Origin: Caprimulgus europaeus
Lineage: Eukaryota; Chordata; Aves; Caprimulgiformes; Caprimulgidae
DNA: 64,000 nt
NCBI GenBank assembly: GCA_907165065.1
Contig: OU015526.1
Location: 67,913,723 to 67,977,722 of the forward strand
Reading direction: 5' to 3'
Position numbers and translations under genes: made by a program. The notes under the pieces are model-generated. The model was not told the origin of the DNA and searched no databases. It saw only the letters and a program-made list of their open reading frames with translations. Shown here one piece after another: positions 61,041 to 64,000 of the stretch. Position 1 is the first letter of the stretch. Every line of letters starts with the position of its first letter.

Positions 61041-64000
61041 TTTCTGAGTTCTAACTGCTTTGTCAGATAGGTGCTGAGCAAACACTGTTATTGCAGGCTC
61101 TTTCTGTGCCAGAACTGTATATTCACTTTAGTTGGGGTTTTTGTTGTTGTTTTTCTTGATTTTCTCTAAGGCTGTGTGTGGGTTTTTTTGTTGAAGGTTT
61201 TGGGGTTTTTTTGAGAGAGAGAGAGAAAAGAGGGAAAGTAACTTAGAGTGTTAAAAAATGTTACAGTCCAAGCAAATGCAATAGAGAGATTAGGAGCAGC
61301 AAATTTAAAATGTGATCTTCAAATACTTAGGAATGTGAGTAATTTTACATGAACAGTTGCATCAAAACCGATCAGGTAATGTGAAAAGTGAAGTTAAGTA
61401 AGTGAGTGTGTGATGTTCTGTAACAGCAGGTGGAAAACCCCACCGAGTCATCTTGTTTTGCTTCTTAAAGAAAACTGGACAGAGTTTGAACATACAAACT
61501 AGAAAGTCACTTCAAACTACTTACCTCTTTAGAAATAGCTTTTTGTACTCCTGGAATAGAATGTTTTCTTGCAATTAATTTAAAAGTATAAATGGCCCTG
61601 GTCTTGATTAAAGAGAGTATACTGAATAGTGGAACCACTTCGTTTTCTGGGGGCTGTATGTGCAGAATCTACATGTCTCTTAATTTTTTAATTTGTATTC
61701 AGAAAAAGGCTGTAAGTTTAGGATGTTGATAAATATTTTTTTCTTAATTGTAATTAGGAACCTCTCTGAAGTCTCACTAAAAACTGAATCTTAGTTTTGT
61801 GAAGCACTGTCTGACTATAGAATGAGATAGTTCTCAGAATTTACAGTTTGCCTTTCACACTTTTAGCCATAATCTTGGTTTGGACTCCTGAGACAGCTTC
61901 TGTGTACAAGGGTAAATGTGTGTAACTTTGCAGGACAAAGGGCGTGAGACACCGGGCGCTGGATTTGCTGCAGCTTCCAGAAGTTGTAAATGTAATGCTG
62001 CTGTTCAGTTTTTCCTTCTGATCCTTTAACTGCTTACTTTTATTTAAGCTTTTCTGTTGGTGTCAGTGAAGTTACTGACAGCCACTTTCAAAGATTGCTG
62101 AAAACCAAGTGCATCTTGTATTTTCAGAATTGTGTGGACAGTTTCTCATTTTTGCTTCACATTGATCAGAACCAGTTCAAAATTTACCTTATCGGTCTTG
62201 AGCAGTCTTTGTAAAGAGTTCTCCTGTTTTCATTCCGAATCCTTGAGTATCACAAGGTGGGTCTGATCAGGTGGGGTTTTTTTTCCTCTTTCAGTGATGC
62301 AACAGCATGATCCAAAGCTCTTGTGATGATAATAATAAACCTAGGAAACATTTTGATCTTTTTTCTTTATTGTGTCTTTTATTGTTTTCAAACATGGTAC
62401 AGTAGAAGCATTTCAACAACACAGTTTGGAAGGGCAGATCCTAAAAACACTTGCAACTGTAAACAGAATTTTGTAAAAATCATACACCTGGGGAACTAAG
62501 GGTTGTGTGTTGTCTGAACTGTGTAGCCCTCATCTGAAGGGTTTAATTAACTTTTCTTGCTTGTGCAATATTGTTCTATTACATTGGCTGTATGAGCTAC
62601 CTCTGGTAGATACAAATTCCGTGTAAATTATTAGCTGGTTTTAGAGAGACTTTGACAGTAGCCTAGCGAATAGGGATGTTGTGCAGTTGTTATTCATGTC
62701 TAGATCAAAGCCATTAGTGCAAGTGATGCAGAGTAAAAGCTCTATCTTAATAAGAGCCAGTAAGAAAGACTCCTCAGGGTGAAGAAGAATATGATTCAGA
62801 GGGAAGTTTGGCTGCCTCACATGAGATGTACGGATCCCTGCGACTTCTGGAGTAAGGCTCTTGCCTTTGTGCTGAATGCCTTCCACCCCATGTGGCACCA
62901 AAGAGCAGCTTACCCGAGGAGTTATTCTTCCTGTCCTGCAGAGTCAAGGCTCAAAAATAAGGCTGCTCTGCAAGTGTTTGAGTTCCTTAAAGCTCCCTTT
63001 GAAAGAAAGGCCTTTGGGCAGATGGCTTGCTTCGTTTCCTCAGTCAGTGCCTCTACCTGTGAAGAAGGAGAGAGCAGAAAGTACAGAGAGATGTGTTTGG
63101 GTGCATGTATCTAGCTATATGTATGTCTATATAAACAAAGACCAACATGAGACTCTGGAGCTGCAACTGTTTTGCAGAAGGCCTCTGTCTTTCATGAACA
63201 CCCGGGAGCTCAGGTGTTAGCTTTGTGGGAGTCCTGCACAGCTTGTAATGGAAATGGAGGCTCACTTACCAGCAGAGACAGGGATGGGGTTTAACTACAA
63301 AGACTCTACAGACATGATCTTTTTTCTTTTTGGGCCAAAATATTTTTCATATTTAAACATACCCCCGTGTTCTATAATTTTATAATATAGAATTATATAC
63401 TTTATAATTGTAGCTTGTTTGGTTTTGTGAGTGCTGTGGTGAGAAACCTTTTCTTTGGTGGTGGCCTGACATTTTATTAGTGAAATAAGGTCTTTGGATA
63501 AGAGATGACATGTAAATGTAAAGCAGAAGTACCCATTTCTTGTTGTCACCGTGTTTGTTTTATAAGGAGGAGCAGAAAGGAGTGGCAGCAGAGGAGCTCT
63601 GGCTGGCTTAAAAGAAAGCTGTGTAATAGAATGGACTGTCAGAGCACAGCGAGTTTAGCTATTTCCACGTGTGAATTATTTTCACTGGAGTAATGGACAT
63701 TCATGTAAAAGTTAATTTGGTTATAAAATACCAGTTCATCTTTCTTGAGGGTTTCATTACTAAGTTGAACTGAGGTTGTGGAGTATCTAGCACCTGTCTG
63801 GCTGCCTTTTAAAATAGGTGGCATGAACTGTCCGAGGAGATTGAGGGTAGGGGAAGCAAGAGGACAGCTGCTCCTACAGCCACTCCTGCGAGCCTTTTGT
63901 CTGACTTGATAGCAACAGCATGACCATTATAACAAGCAGGATATAACAGGCATGAAAGCAGTAGAAAAATACCCAAGAAAGTCTTCAGGTTTGGTACTGA
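61041..64000. other. Upstream flank of SCOC, no gene recognised
   Basis: AT-rich. A T/G-rich tract at about 61130-61215 is followed by a short (GA)n run. A somewhat GC-richer part at 62780-63110 has overlapping open frames up to 114 codons without recognisable similarity. Nothing could be annotated. Confidence 0.45.

Noticed and set aside
1-64000. CRISPR arrays, operons, phage or bacterial genes, tRNA or rRNA genes
   Set aside because: Split exons, CR1 repeats and CpG islands show a vertebrate nuclear genome; no such structures were found.

Overview
This is a stretch of a vertebrate nuclear genome, almost certainly a bird. Coding sequence is split into short exons with GT-AG junctions, introns are long and AT-rich, promoters lie in CpG islands, and most recognisable repeats are CR1 LINE tails plus LTRs of an avian endogenous-retrovirus type. 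No operons, CRISPR arrays, tRNA or rRNA genes were seen. Most long open frames are chance frames inside a GT minisatellite or GC-rich promoters.

Three protein genes are supported, all assembled by eye from exon pieces. (1) 2970-8741, + strand: the last six coding exons (199 residues) of an N-acetylglucosaminyltransferase IV family gene, best called MGAT4D from its position next to CLGN. Its earlier exons lie outside or were not recognised. (2) CLGN (calmegin), + strand: CpG-island promoter at about 15.7-16.6 kb, 14 coding exons from 21170 to 45091 that join in frame to 613 residues, and a 3' UTR to about 46.1 kb. (3) SCOC (short coiled-coil protein), - strand, convergent with CLGN: last coding exon at 50151-50293, a CpG-island promoter at about 51.7-52.0 kb, and a separate distal first coding exon at 60758-60821. 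The distal exon gives a 120-residue form; the internal start gives the 82-residue form.

The order MGAT4D-CLGN-SCOC matches the known vertebrate neighbourhood. MGAT4D and CLGN are both known from mammals as testis-enriched genes of the secretory pathway (an inhibitor of N-glycan branching and an ER lectin chaperone for sperm surface proteins). SCOC is a Golgi/autophagy coiled-coil protein. The neighbourhood is ancient and does not look like a dedicated pathway.

The most interesting signals are: a roughly 490-bp direct duplication that puts a second copy of the CLGN signal-peptide exon 7.2 kb upstream, on the far side of the promoter, with the splice donor lost; a phase-compatible candidate cassette exon in the long CLGN intron 13; the distal SCOC first exon, which is invisible as a long ORF; a roughly 1.6-kb alternating GT/GC minisatellite filling more than half of CLGN intron 10; a solo LTR with a 5-bp target duplication between the duplicated exon and the CLGN promoter; and five same-direction NF-Y (ATTGG) boxes in 207 bp of that promoter. 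I found no evidence of a wholly new biological system.
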